Shown piece by piece: positions 1-10,640 of a stretch of DNA of 64,000 nucleotides (position 1 is the first letter of the stretch; the number at the start of each line of letters is the position of its first letter). The stretch is from the NCBI RefSeq assembly GCF_000143415.4, contig NW_003314283.1, forward strand, positions 985,734 to 1,049,733, written 5' to 3'. The stretch is from Selaginella moellendorffii (taxonomy: Eukaryota; Streptophyta; Lycopodiopsida; Selaginellales; Selaginellaceae). Below the pieces are notes generated by a model that had not been told where the DNA came from, did not search any database, and saw nothing but the letters and a program-made list of their open reading frames with translations. Made by a program: the position numbers and the translations under genes.

Positions 1-1073
1 GTGGTGAGCTGCCAGCCAGAGATCCAAGTTCCAGAATCGCTTCTGGACATGCTCGGGGAGATCAACGCTGGGCTGGATCAAGGATTTTCTCCCGTCTTGT
101 CCAGTGCTGGCACTGGTGGAGCGTACTGCATGCTGGATCGATCGGGAAGCAAGGCTCTGGCGATTTTCAAGCCCATGGACGAGGAGCCCATGGCTGAGAA
201 CAATCCGAGAGGCTTGCCACTGTCCATAAGTGGCGAGGGACTGAAGAGAGGGACCATTGCCGGGCAGGGAGCGCTCCGAGAAGTGGCTGCGTACGTCTTG
301 GATCACCCGAGGAGTGGACCGAGAGCTCTGGCCGGGAAGAACGAGAAAGGCTTCGCGGGAGTTCCTCCCACTGTCATGGTCCGCTGCTGCCACGCCGGAG
401 CGGCTTTCAGTGAGCCGGAGAAGCTGGGATCCTTGCAACAGTTCGTCTACTCGTGGAGCAACTGCGAGGACATGGGGCCTGCTCGTTTCCCCGTGGACGA
501 GGTGCACAAGATCGCTATACTGGATATCCGACTCGCCAACACCGATAGGAATGGTTCCAACATTCTGGTTTGCGAGTCGCCGGACACCTCTTCCATGGAG
601 CTCGTCCCCATCGATCATGGCTACTGCCTTCCAAGCAAGGTAAACCATCTCTCTCCGAGTTTCCAGATCTCTAAACTCGATCCATGCAGTTCGAGGACTG
701 TACGTTCGAGTGGCTAACTTGGAACCAGTCCCGGCATCCTTTCTCCAAGCCGAGCCTGGAATACATCGCTTCTCTGGACGCGGACAAGGACCTGGAGCTC
801 CTGGCGCAGCACGGGTGGCGGATTGGAGTCGAGTCGGCCAGAGTGCTGCGAGTCTCAACCATGCTGCTGCAGCGCGGGGCAGCTGCTGGGCTGTGCGCCT
901 TTGACATCGGCTCCATGATGTGCCGGGACGCGCTGGACAGCAAGTCGGCCATCGAGAGAATGCTGGAGGAAGCCGAGGGGTGTGTTCTTCCCGAGACGAG
1001 CCAAGAGGCGTTCATGGAGGCCCTGGCTCAAGTCATGGATTATCACTTCCAGCAAGCTCACACCCAACGGTAG
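1..1073 (+). CDS. Phosphatidylinositol 4-kinase gamma-type kinase, 3' part
   Basis: C-terminal part of a PI3/4-kinase-fold catalytic domain of the plant PI4K-gamma group, cut by the left edge of the window. Exon 1..639 and exon 690..1073 join in phase 0 over a 50-bp GT-AG intron (640-689). Visible: the nucleotide loop and lysine region (GTGGAYCML, then IFKPMDEEP and NNPRG), the catalytic loop NTDRNGSNIL and the metal-binding IDHGYCLP. Known for the family: these kinases have N-terminal ubiquitin-like repeats, and several members act as protein kinases rather than lipid kinases. Whether UBL repeats exist here lies outside the window. The stop is TAG at 1071-1073. The catalytic loop has Asn-Thr-Asp rather than the usual Asn-Ala-Asp, with the key Asp kept. 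The family is fairly certain; the substrate is not. Confidence 0.85.
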
Positions 1074-3951
1074 CTCTCTGTAATCATATTCTTCCCTTTC
1101 TATGGTTAAGCTTTGATCTCCACTCTCATGGTAAATGACTACCTTGCAACGTATTGAAGGCTATCCAATGTGCAAAGAACAGTTTGTGATCCAGTTAGAG
1201 AAAAAATGTCAAACTTTGAAGCTCCAGGCTAAAACACAGTTTAAAGCCTTCTCTTCCTCCTCTCCTGAGATTTTGCTTGTTTCCATCAGCAAGCAAGAAA
1301 TTAAACAGGAAGTTCTTACTTGCTCATGATCAGTTGTTTCTCTCCTATGCACTCAAGCAGCGATAAGTACAGCCATAGCTCCAGCTCCAAAGGCAAGCGT
1401 GCTGAGCAGGAGAAAGATCCACGATCCACGATCGAGCAAGCGACGTGCACGGTATCAACTCCATTTCTAATTCGAACCTAAAATGGACGGTTGGGAAACC
1501 GTGCCATTAAAAGTGTGTACATAAAACATCCAAATAAGTTTTGTTTGATTATTAAGGATTTTCAGCACTTTATTTAAATATTTTGAAATGCTTCTAATAA
1601 TGAATGAATTGGTGATCTTAAGCTTTTAGATTTATTTTAACTCACTTTTGTTTAGTATCAAGCTTCCTGATGATGAAGAAGATTATTAATAACATCTTTT
1701 GTCACTTCCACCAATTCAAATTGTATTGGCATTACCAATTCATTGCATTGCTAATTCAAATCAAATCTCCAATATAAATGGTATGGTATGTGAGTTGTTA
1801 TTATACAAGTGGAAGTCATTTATTATTAGACAACCATTAAATTATTAGATATTGAAGTAAGGAGGGGACTATAAATATAAACATGAGCAGATACAATTGT
1901 TTAATTATAAAGTTTTAAAAACAATACTTTTATAGATTATGTTATATCCTTTAGTAAGCTTAATATACAGTAATACTTATAATACCATTATTGTATTTAA
2001 ATTTTTTTAGCATGATTTATAAAAGTATATAAAATAATAGTTGCTACTTTTAATTAGTTTGAGATTTCCTCCCACACTAAGTATATTAAAAAATTAATAA
2101 ATAAAAAAATATAATTTTAAAATAATTATATTTTACATTTTTGTAAAATTTTAAGGCATTAGTTAAGTTTCACACTTTTATTGAACATAAAAAAAGATGT
2201 TTTGAATGGAAGAAAGAATTTATTAAATTATATTTATTAATTATTTGAAGATTTTTTCCAATTTTTATTTTGTTCTAATTAAGTAGACACATAAGATTAA
2301 CGTTAATTTGTTATTATCATAAAAAATTGTAAATTACTTTACATATATACAAATTTTAAATAAAGTTATTCATTAAATATATCAAAGGTTGCTACTCATA
2401 GATTATAGATACTAAGACATATCCAATAATAACAAAAAACTTTTATATTAAGTAGAATCGCTATGTTAAAAGCTGAAACAAGTGTGGTGATATAGGGGGT
2501 GTGATGGTTATAAAGGATATTAATTTTTAATTATTACCTTTTATAAAATTTTTGATATATTTATTTATGCTTATAACAACTAAGTTTACAAAAAACTTAA
2601 AATTTCTTTTGACCTTAATTTTATTACATATAAGCAATAGTGAAAAAATTTCTTGGTAGAAATCACAAAAATAAAAACTAAGTAAAAATATATCAAAACC
2701 TATATTAAAACTAATTAAGTTTTTAGTAGTTTATACATATAAAAATTTAATTTCTCATAATGATAAAATATTTTTCTGTTTATTGTAAATTATAATAGTA
2801 TTTATAAAAAAATGAGTATATAAATTTACATAGAACATTATGAGATGATGGTGACTGTTATTTCAATAATTTAGCTTTATGGGCTATAAATAAATATTAT
2901 AGAAATTCATTATCTACTGTTTAAAATATTTATTAATGTTTTTAAATATTTTTTATGGTTATTAGATACATTCAATTAAATGTTCCGATAAAAAAGTTTC
3001 ATTTTAAATATAAAAAAAGTTTTCATTGCTTAATCACCCAACTTCTCACCAAATCACACCACACCCAAAAATGAACTTCACTTATCTTATGCAATGTCTA
3101 AAAAATTATTAAAAAATCTAAAAACACTTAAACAACAGTCAGGTAAAAAACAGGTCCAATCACTTTGAGTTGATAGTGCTTAAGCATTTGATCAAGCTAA
3201 CTCAAACCTTCAACAGAATCATTGAAAAACACAATGAGTTCATAAAGATTCCTGACTTGGACCTTGATAGCATAAGCTCAGAGGCAGCAAAGAAAGTTTA
3301 ACATTGAGCACTCACTAAATTGGCGTAAACTCCTTTGCAAAAAAGTGAAAAAGGAAAAATAAAGTCACATAACATATTGTATATCAACCAATCCACACTA
3401 ATGTCTTTGGCGCTTGCATTCTGCTCAAAAGATGTTAGAGCAAACGATGGGATTGGCAACACATGCGTGAACAAAAGTCATCCGGATCATTTGGCTTGGG
3501 CTGCGTGAATGCTGCCATCAGCAGGCTGATTCACTGGTTGGATAATTCTAGCTGGAGTTGCTTGAGCCTGGTGACAAATCAAACCCAACTTCAAAAGCAT
3601 GCTCCAATTAACGTTGTACATATACATAGACTATAGATCACCTTTATGCCAATGTTTTGTATACAATGTAGACTTTCAACTGGTGATTCAGGAAACCTAT
3701 AACTGTTTCAAACCAAACCTAGAATTTAAACACTAGAAGTAAAAACTTTAGTGTAGATGAAGATTGGTCAACTAGGTTAGAGTAATTGATGCTTGCTACT
3801 TGCGCCAAATAATTCCTCGCCACGACCAGATTATATCAAGCGCTCTGGGCATACACTGCCAACCAGGAGAATTCCCCACTCGCCATGCCATCTGGACGAT
3901 GAGATGCTTGCTCGCGAGAATCTAGTGTTCTTCCATTTGGTCGAAGACTCA
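1074..3951. other. AT-rich intergenic region, no gene
   Basis: No credible coding region was found. From about 1500 to 3350 the sequence is very AT-rich with many short A/T runs and no recognisable transposon protein or long repeat. A possible orphan terminal exon on the minus strand (about 3494-3570) is listed as a finding. The stretch separates the PI4K-gamma gene from the tail-facing PPR gene. Confidence 0.6.
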
Positions 3952-6570
3952 TCAATCCAATGAGCGGTTTGGAGGTGCCGAGGCGTTCATCGAGACCCTG
4001 GCTGAAGCTTCTTCCATCTCTATGGTTCCAAGTTGCAAGCTTTTGCTCTCCATGAGTTTCACCACTCCCTCACATCCATCACTCTTGGCAGCAGCAAGCC
4101 ACGAGCCCGAATCGATCGTCTTCCCGGCGGCACGAACACCACAGTCGAGATCCAGGTAGAGCTTCGCCGCCGACACCAAGGTCCCCCACTCCACACCCTT
4201 CGGTAGAACAGCCATGCTCTCGACGAGCTCCTGGGCATCATCCAGCTTCCCGGCCTTCCCAAGGATATCGATCATGCAGCCGTAGTGCTCTCCCACCGGA
4301 GCTATGCCGTGATCCGAGACCATCGACACGAAGCACTCGCGTCCCTCCTTCACCATACCGCATCCTATCAGCACGCTCGCGTACGAGACCTCGTCCGGCA
4401 AGACGCCCTCCACTTCCATCTCCCGGAAGAGCTCCATGGCCTCTCTCCCATGGCCGTGCCGGGCATACGCCGCCACCATTGCGTTCCAAGCTCTCACGTC
4501 CCGCTCCGGCATGGAGTCGAAGAGGCTCTTGGCTTGATCCACCTGGCCGCAGCGAGCATACGCCTCGAGCAAGCTCATGGACAAGATCGAGTTCCTGTCC
4601 GGCATCTCGTCCAGCAGCCACTTTGCCTCGTCCAGCCGCCCCGAGCTTGCGTACGCCGCCACCATCGCGTTCCAGGCCACCGCGTCCTTGACAGCTATGC
4701 CGTCGAACACCCTCCTGGCTTCCTCGAGGTGGCCGTCTTGTGCGTAAGCCACCACCATCGCCGTGGAGGATCCCTGCGTTCTCTCCGGAATGGTGGCGTA
4801 GAGTCCCTGCGCGAGCTCCAAGCTCCGCTCCCTCACGTACGCTTGCAGCATCACCGTCCACGAGGCCACGTCCCTCTGCGGCATCCTGTCGAAGATGGCC
4901 TTGGACTCTTTCATCTGTCCCGAGTGAGCGAACGCCACTGCCAGTGCCACCCACGCCGAGACGTTCCTCTCGTGCATCCTGTCGAAGAGCTTCTTCGTGT
5001 CGTGCAAGTGCCCGCTCTTCGAGAACGCCATGAGCAAGACTGTCCAGGCCGTCGAGTTCTCCCCTGGAACTTGCTCGAACAGGTCCATCACCTCCGGGAG
5101 ATGCCCATACTGCTTGCACGAGCACACCACCATCGTCCAAGTCACCTCGTTCCAGTAGCTCATCCTCTCAAACACCGCCTTTGCACGAGCGAGGTGGCCA
5201 GTCCGAGCATACGCGGAGAGCAGCGAGTTCCAGGCCACCAGATCCTTCTCGAGCATGTCGTTGAACAGCCTCCTCACGAGCTCCAGATGGCTGTCGTCGT
5301 GAGAGAACGCCTGGAGGAGGATCGTGTTGGATGCAACGTTGTGCATCGGCATCAGCTCAAACAAGGCCCTGGCATCGTCCCTGTATCCGTTGTGAGAGTA
5401 GGCCTCGAGCATCCTGTTCCAAGTCTCCAAACTCCGGTCCGGCATCCGATCAAACAGCTCCTTTGCATCGTCGAAACAGTCGTTGTCCGCAAAGGCCGAG
5501 AGCATGGTGTTCCACGACGTTGTGTTTGGATCCGGCATGATCTGAAAGAGCACCTTCGCCTCTTCAACTCGGCCACCTTGAGCATAAGCCGAGAGCATAA
5601 CGTTCCACGACACTGGATCCGGATCTGGCATGGTATGAAACATGCTCTTCGCTTCCTCCAGCCGGCCATTCTTCGCATACGCATTCACCACCGCGTTCCA
5701 CGAGATCACATCCTGTTCCGGCATCGAGAAGAAGAGCTCCTTGGCCTTGTCCACAAACCCGTTCTCAGCATACCCGCTTATCATGGCGTTCCAGGAGATC
5801 ACATCCCGCATTGGCATCCTCTTGAACAGAAACTCTGCCTCGTCGTGGAAGCCGCTCTGGCTGTAAGCCACCGTCATGGCCGTCCAAGCCACCACGTTCC
5901 TCGTCGGCATGGTGACAAACACCCGGAACGCGTGCTCGAGGTACCCGTTCTGGGCATACGCAGCAACCATCGCGTTCCAGGTGACCAGAGTTCTCTGCGG
6001 GATGGCGTCAAACAGCTTCTTGGCCTTGTTCATCTCCTTGTTCTGTGTATAGATTGTCATCATCGTGTTCCACGAGATAACGTCCCTACCCTGCATCCTG
6101 TCCCACAGCCTCCTGGCCTTGTGCAGTGCTCCATTCACGGCATAACCGGTAAGCATGGTGGTATAGGCCACGGCGTTCCTGTCCGGCATCCCCATGAACA
6201 GCCGCGTAGCGTCGTGCATGAGGTTGTTCTCCACGTAAACTTTGAGCATGAGCGAGTGCGTGTAGTCGTTCCTGTCCTTGATCCGGTCGAAAACCCATCT
6301 GGCTTCGACGACGCTGCCACACTTGCCATACATTTCGATGAGCAAATTGCTGAGGAACCTGCTGCCGCGGTACACGGATTCCCGGATGCAGGCGTGCACT
6401 CGCCGCCCTTCCTGCAGGTCCTTTGCATCTCCGCAGGCCTTGACGAGGCATATGAAGTTGTTTCTTTCGTTGCTCGCTTCCGCCAAGTTCTCCACCTCGG
6501 GCTGGAGATCAAGGTTTCTCGGAGCTGATTTGTCAAAATGCCATTTAGGTGGGTGGCGGATTTTCACCAT
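3952..6570 (-). CDS. PPR protein with about 20 tandem S-type motifs
   Basis: Intronless, 872 aa. After a short basic N-terminus and one L-like motif (LVKACGDAKDLQEGRRVH), the protein is an almost uninterrupted array of about twenty 31-residue S-type pentatricopeptide repeats, each with a core like WNAMVAAYAQNG and an end like MPDRN or MPQRD. One 35-residue motif (FREMEVEGVLPDE), an L-like and an S-like motif close the array. One repeat (VASNTILLQ) is 32 long and lacks the usual Trp. The C-terminus has only a short E1-like remnant (GVEWGTLVSAAK) and no E+ or DYW domain. Known for the family: sequence-specific organelle RNA binding. Without DYW it cannot deaminate alone, so it would act as a binding or stabilising factor or with a partner. 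Organelle targeting is plausible but unproven. The first Met (6568-6570) gives the full array. Confidence 0.88.
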   Translation of the reverse strand: MVKIRHPPKWHFDKSAPRNLDLQPEVENLAEASNERNNFICLVKACGDAKDLQEGRRVHACIRESVYRGSRFLSNLLIEMYGKCGSVVEARWVFDRIKDRNDYTHSLMLKVYVENNLMHDATRLFMGMPDRNAVAYTTMLTGYAVNGALHKARRLWDRMQGRDVISWNTMMTIYTQNKEMNKAKKLFDAIPQRTLVTWNAMVAAYAQNGYLEHAFRVFVTMPTRNVVAWTAMTVAYSQSGFHDEAEFLFKRMPMRDVISWNAMISGYAENGFVDKAKELFFSMPEQDVISWNAVVNAYAKNGRLEEAKSMFHTMPDPDPVSWNVMLSAYAQGGRVEEAKVLFQIMPDPNTTSWNTMLSAFADNDCFDDAKELFDRMPDRSLETWNRMLEAYSHNGYRDDARALFELMPMHNVASNTILLQAFSHDDSHLELVRRLFNDMLEKDLVAWNSLLSAYARTGHLARAKAVFERMSYWNEVTWTMVVCSCKQYGHLPEVMDLFEQVPGENSTAWTVLLMAFSKSGHLHDTKKLFDRMHERNVSAWVALAVAFAHSGQMKESKAIFDRMPQRDVASWTVMLQAYVRERSLELAQGLYATIPERTQGSSTAMVVAYAQDGHLEEARRVFDGIAVKDAVAWNAMVAAYASSGRLDEAKWLLDEMPDRNSILSMSLLEAYARCGQVDQAKSLFDSMPERDVRAWNAMVAAYARHGHGREAMELFREMEVEGVLPDEVSYASVLIGCGMVKEGRECFVSMVSDHGIAPVGEHYGCMIDILGKAGKLDDAQELVESMAVLPKGVEWGTLVSAAKLYLDLDCGVRAAGKTIDSGSWLAAAKSDGCEGVVKLMESKSLQLGTIEMEEASARVSMNASAPPNRSLD

Positions 6571-6638
6571 GGCTCTAAATTAACACCAGATACGAATGTT
6601 AGAAAACATAGAAGATTGCCAAATCTTAAACCGGAATC

Positions 6639-8369
<1,731 letters not shown>

Positions 8370-8466
8370 CGATATGATCTAAGACTTCTCTAAAGAACCA
8401 AGTTAAACTAATCACTCTTACAATACAAGCCGTCTTACCAAAATTTAGTTTTGTTTGGTCTATAGC

Positions 8467-9477
8467 TTACTTCTTTCTTCTTCGTTTTCTTGGTCGATCA
8501 TCTTCGTCCCTCGAGTGAGCATGATCCAGCCTACGCTCAACACGAATACTGGGAAACGCATCTTGGAGGGCTCCAAAGAATCTTTTCCATCCCACGTAAA
8601 CACCCTCGATCACCATCGCAGTGATATCCCTCGGGACTTCATCGACCGAGCCCTGAGCGATCCTGAAACATTCCAAATAGTCGTCCCTGTCCACGAAGTC
8701 GGGAGCCTTTCGCCAGCTTCCTCCAGCCTTGTCGACCAGAAGAACATTGGGAGAGACCATCGTCACGCTCTGCAAGATGTGTGCCAGCATGATCCTTCCA
8801 GTTCTCCCGTTTCCATCCACAAAAGGATGGATGCTCTCGTACTGGAAGAAGAACCTCCCGCCGAGTTTGAGCAGCTTCGTGGTCTTGTCCTGTGATCTGC
8901 TGCTGCTGAGAATCCTGCCAAGATCTCTGCTCGTCTTCCTCATGAGACCCCTGAGCGCTGAATCGATTCTCTCGGGTCGCATGAAGAAATGCTTGCCGTC
9001 TTTGTTGTCTACGTAGACAATCTCGGACAAGCTCCTGATTCTCCCGGCGATGCTCGGACGAGTGAAGCAAAACATCGACTTGTGAGAGTCGAGAAGCAAA
9101 CCAATCCCTCCACTGCCGAATTTCTCCTCACCCTGTCCAAAGAACCATGGCACAAGTGCTTGATTCAGGCCCCAGACGTTCTTGATCCGCTCGTCACAGT
9201 CGTCGTGCATCTCCATCTCCAGGACTCCATCCTTGTGGATTGCCTGTTGGGTCTCCTCCAAGGTATCAAACCCTTCGCCCTCGATCTTGTTCACTTGAAA
9301 GAGCCATTCTGTGGTGGCTCCAGGTGAGTAGCGCCTTGCCGCCCAATCCTTTTCTGGAGCTCCTAGATTCTCATACCTTGAGCGCATTCCTGAAATCTCT
9401 TCCACCATAGCGCTGGTGCTCATTCCCTTGCGCCGCCAAAAAGGGTTCTCGCGATACTCCTCCATTAGCAAACCCAA
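8467..9477 (-). CDS. Fic-domain protein 1 (predicted AMP transferase)
   Basis: Intronless, 336 aa. The Fic core HPFVDGNGRTGR matches HPFx[D/E]GNGRxxR exactly, so the catalytic His, the anion-hole Asn-Gly and the metal/phosphate-binding residues are present. Upstream, TEWLFQVNKIEGEGF sits where class II Fic proteins carry the inhibitory helix [S/T]xxxE[G/N]. Here the Glu-Gly is kept, but the first position is Val rather than Ser/Thr. The C-terminus ends in a basic run (RPRKRRRKK) resembling a nuclear localisation signal. Known for the family: transfer of AMP (sometimes other phosphate-containing groups) to target-protein hydroxyls. Fic genes are sparse in plants, and a second Fic gene lies 1.2 kb away in the opposite orientation. 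The target is unknown. Domain call firm; in vivo activity is inference. Confidence 0.88.
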   Translation of the reverse strand: MGLLMEEYRENPFWRRKGMSTSAMVEEISGMRSRYENLGAPEKDWAARRYSPGATTEWLFQVNKIEGEGFDTLEETQQAIHKDGVLEMEMHDDCDERIKNVWGLNQALVPWFFGQGEEKFGSGGIGLLLDSHKSMFCFTRPSIAGRIRSLSEIVYVDNKDGKHFFMRPERIDSALRGLMRKTSRDLGRILSSSRSQDKTTKLLKLGGRFFFQYESIHPFVDGNGRTGRIMLAHILQSVTMVSPNVLLVDKAGGSWRKAPDFVDRDDYLECFRIAQGSVDEVPRDITAMVIEGVYVGWKRFFGALQDAFPSIRVERRLDHAHSRDEDDRPRKRRRKK

Positions 9478-9559
9478 TGCTTTTGCCCTAATTTGCCAAG
9501 CTTTAAAGTCCCAAAAAGAGCATATTCGAGAATTCTCTTAGCATATTCTTGTCTTTCGT

Positions 9560-10512
9560 TTAGGGCAAAACAGAGAACTTGGCTGTTCTAAAGTGCTCCA
9601 GCTTGCCTTGCGCGGAGAATTTCCACGAGATCTTCCTCACCTCGCGCTCGCTCACCACCCAATGCGCCGCGCAGGAGAATTCCTCTCCCAATTTCACCTT
9701 CTCTGGAACGCATGCGGTGAATCCATAGGGCATATGGATCAGCGTGCTGTGTTCTCTGTCTTCGTCGCAATCTGGCTTGAATCCTCTCCAGATCGCTGGT
9801 TTTCTCGTCGCCAGGACCAAACCGGTGGGATAGAGCGTCGTCTCCTCTCCTACGAATTCCCCTGCTGGTTCCTCTCGCTCGGATTCCAGAGCCACTGTCG
9901 CAAGATCGTGATTCCAGACGCTCCCACGCCACGAATCCTCCGGGCGATCGTCCGTGTCCCGGCTCTCCTCGAGGATTTGGGACGCTGAGAGCGATCCGTC
10001 GGTGTTGTAGCTGACGATGATCGCTACCCTCGCATTCTTGCCTGCAAAGAACAGAGAATCTCTAGAGAAAAGAAAAGAGGGCATGGATGGACGATTCGCT
10101 CACCTGGAAGCATGAAGAACACCTCGCCGACCACTGGGCGCTGAGGGAAATCGATGTCCAGCCCCAGCCAGGCAAGATCGCCATTGGGAAAGACCAGCGT
10201 CCTGGAATTTGGGACCGCGGGGTGGATGATCCCGTCCGCGCCGCAGTGCTCTTGCCGATTGATCAGCCACGATTTGGGCGTCATCTTCCTCTCGGAAGCT
10301 CCGGCCGGATCATACCAATCGTTCCTGTGGAACACAACCGAGCCATCTGCGGCGCGAGATTGGAATGACCTGATGCTGCGGTACGTCCTGGCGATCTCTA
10401 GCGAGTCGCTCACCCGCCAGTTGATCCAGATGCCGTGCCAATGCTGCCAGTGAAATTCGCCAAACCAGCGCCATAGATCTTCCGGATTGAGCTTGCGCGG
10501 TTCTTCCGCCAT
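9560..10512 (-). CDS. DUF3598-like protein
   Basis: Two exons, 10104-10512 and 9560-10041, joined over a 62-bp intron; 891 nt, 296 aa. The start is taken at MAEEPRKLNPEDLW because the reading frame upstream (to 10752) is proline-rich, low complexity and overlaps the divergent gene. N-terminal features include WRWFGEFHW followed by WHGIW, a central block FPNGDLAWLGLD, and a strand-rich second half (SYNTDGSLSASQIL, then a long C-terminal sheet-like stretch). The order resembles DUF3598 proteins of plants and cyanobacteria, a lipocalin-like fold without an assigned reaction, but this was judged by eye. No transit peptide or membrane segment is obvious. It lies between two Fic genes and shares a 128-bp divergent promoter with Fic gene 2. 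Confidence 0.5.
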
Positions 10513-10640
10513 AGCTAGAAATAAAGATTTGACTTCCTGGCAGGATTCGAACCTCACCAATACGAAGTATTCATCACTGGCAGGATTCGAACCCTCGACA
10601 GTGATAGGGCATTTTAGGTTTCTTGGTTTGGGCGGGAGCG
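10513..10640. promoter_or_regulatory. Short divergent intergenic region with tRNA-T-arm-like repeats
   Basis: Only 128 bp separate the start codons of the DUF3598-like gene (-) and Fic gene 2 (+). It contains a 17-bp perfect direct repeat, CTGGCAGGATTCGAACC, at 10537-10553 and 10577-10593. Read on the minus strand this contains GGTTCGAATCC, the TPsiC-arm/B-box of tRNA genes. The second copy is enclosed by a 7-bp inverted repeat (10573-10579 with 10599-10605). No complete tRNA cloverleaf could be found. Confidence 0.5.

Noticed and set aside
4285-6528. 747-codon plus-strand ORF as a gene
   Set aside because: It mirrors the 93-bp period of the PPR array on the other strand and has no recognisable domain; kept only as a low-interest finding.
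10537-10605. A tRNA gene
   Set aside because: Only T-arm-like sequence is present; no D arm, anticodon arm or full acceptor stem could be placed.
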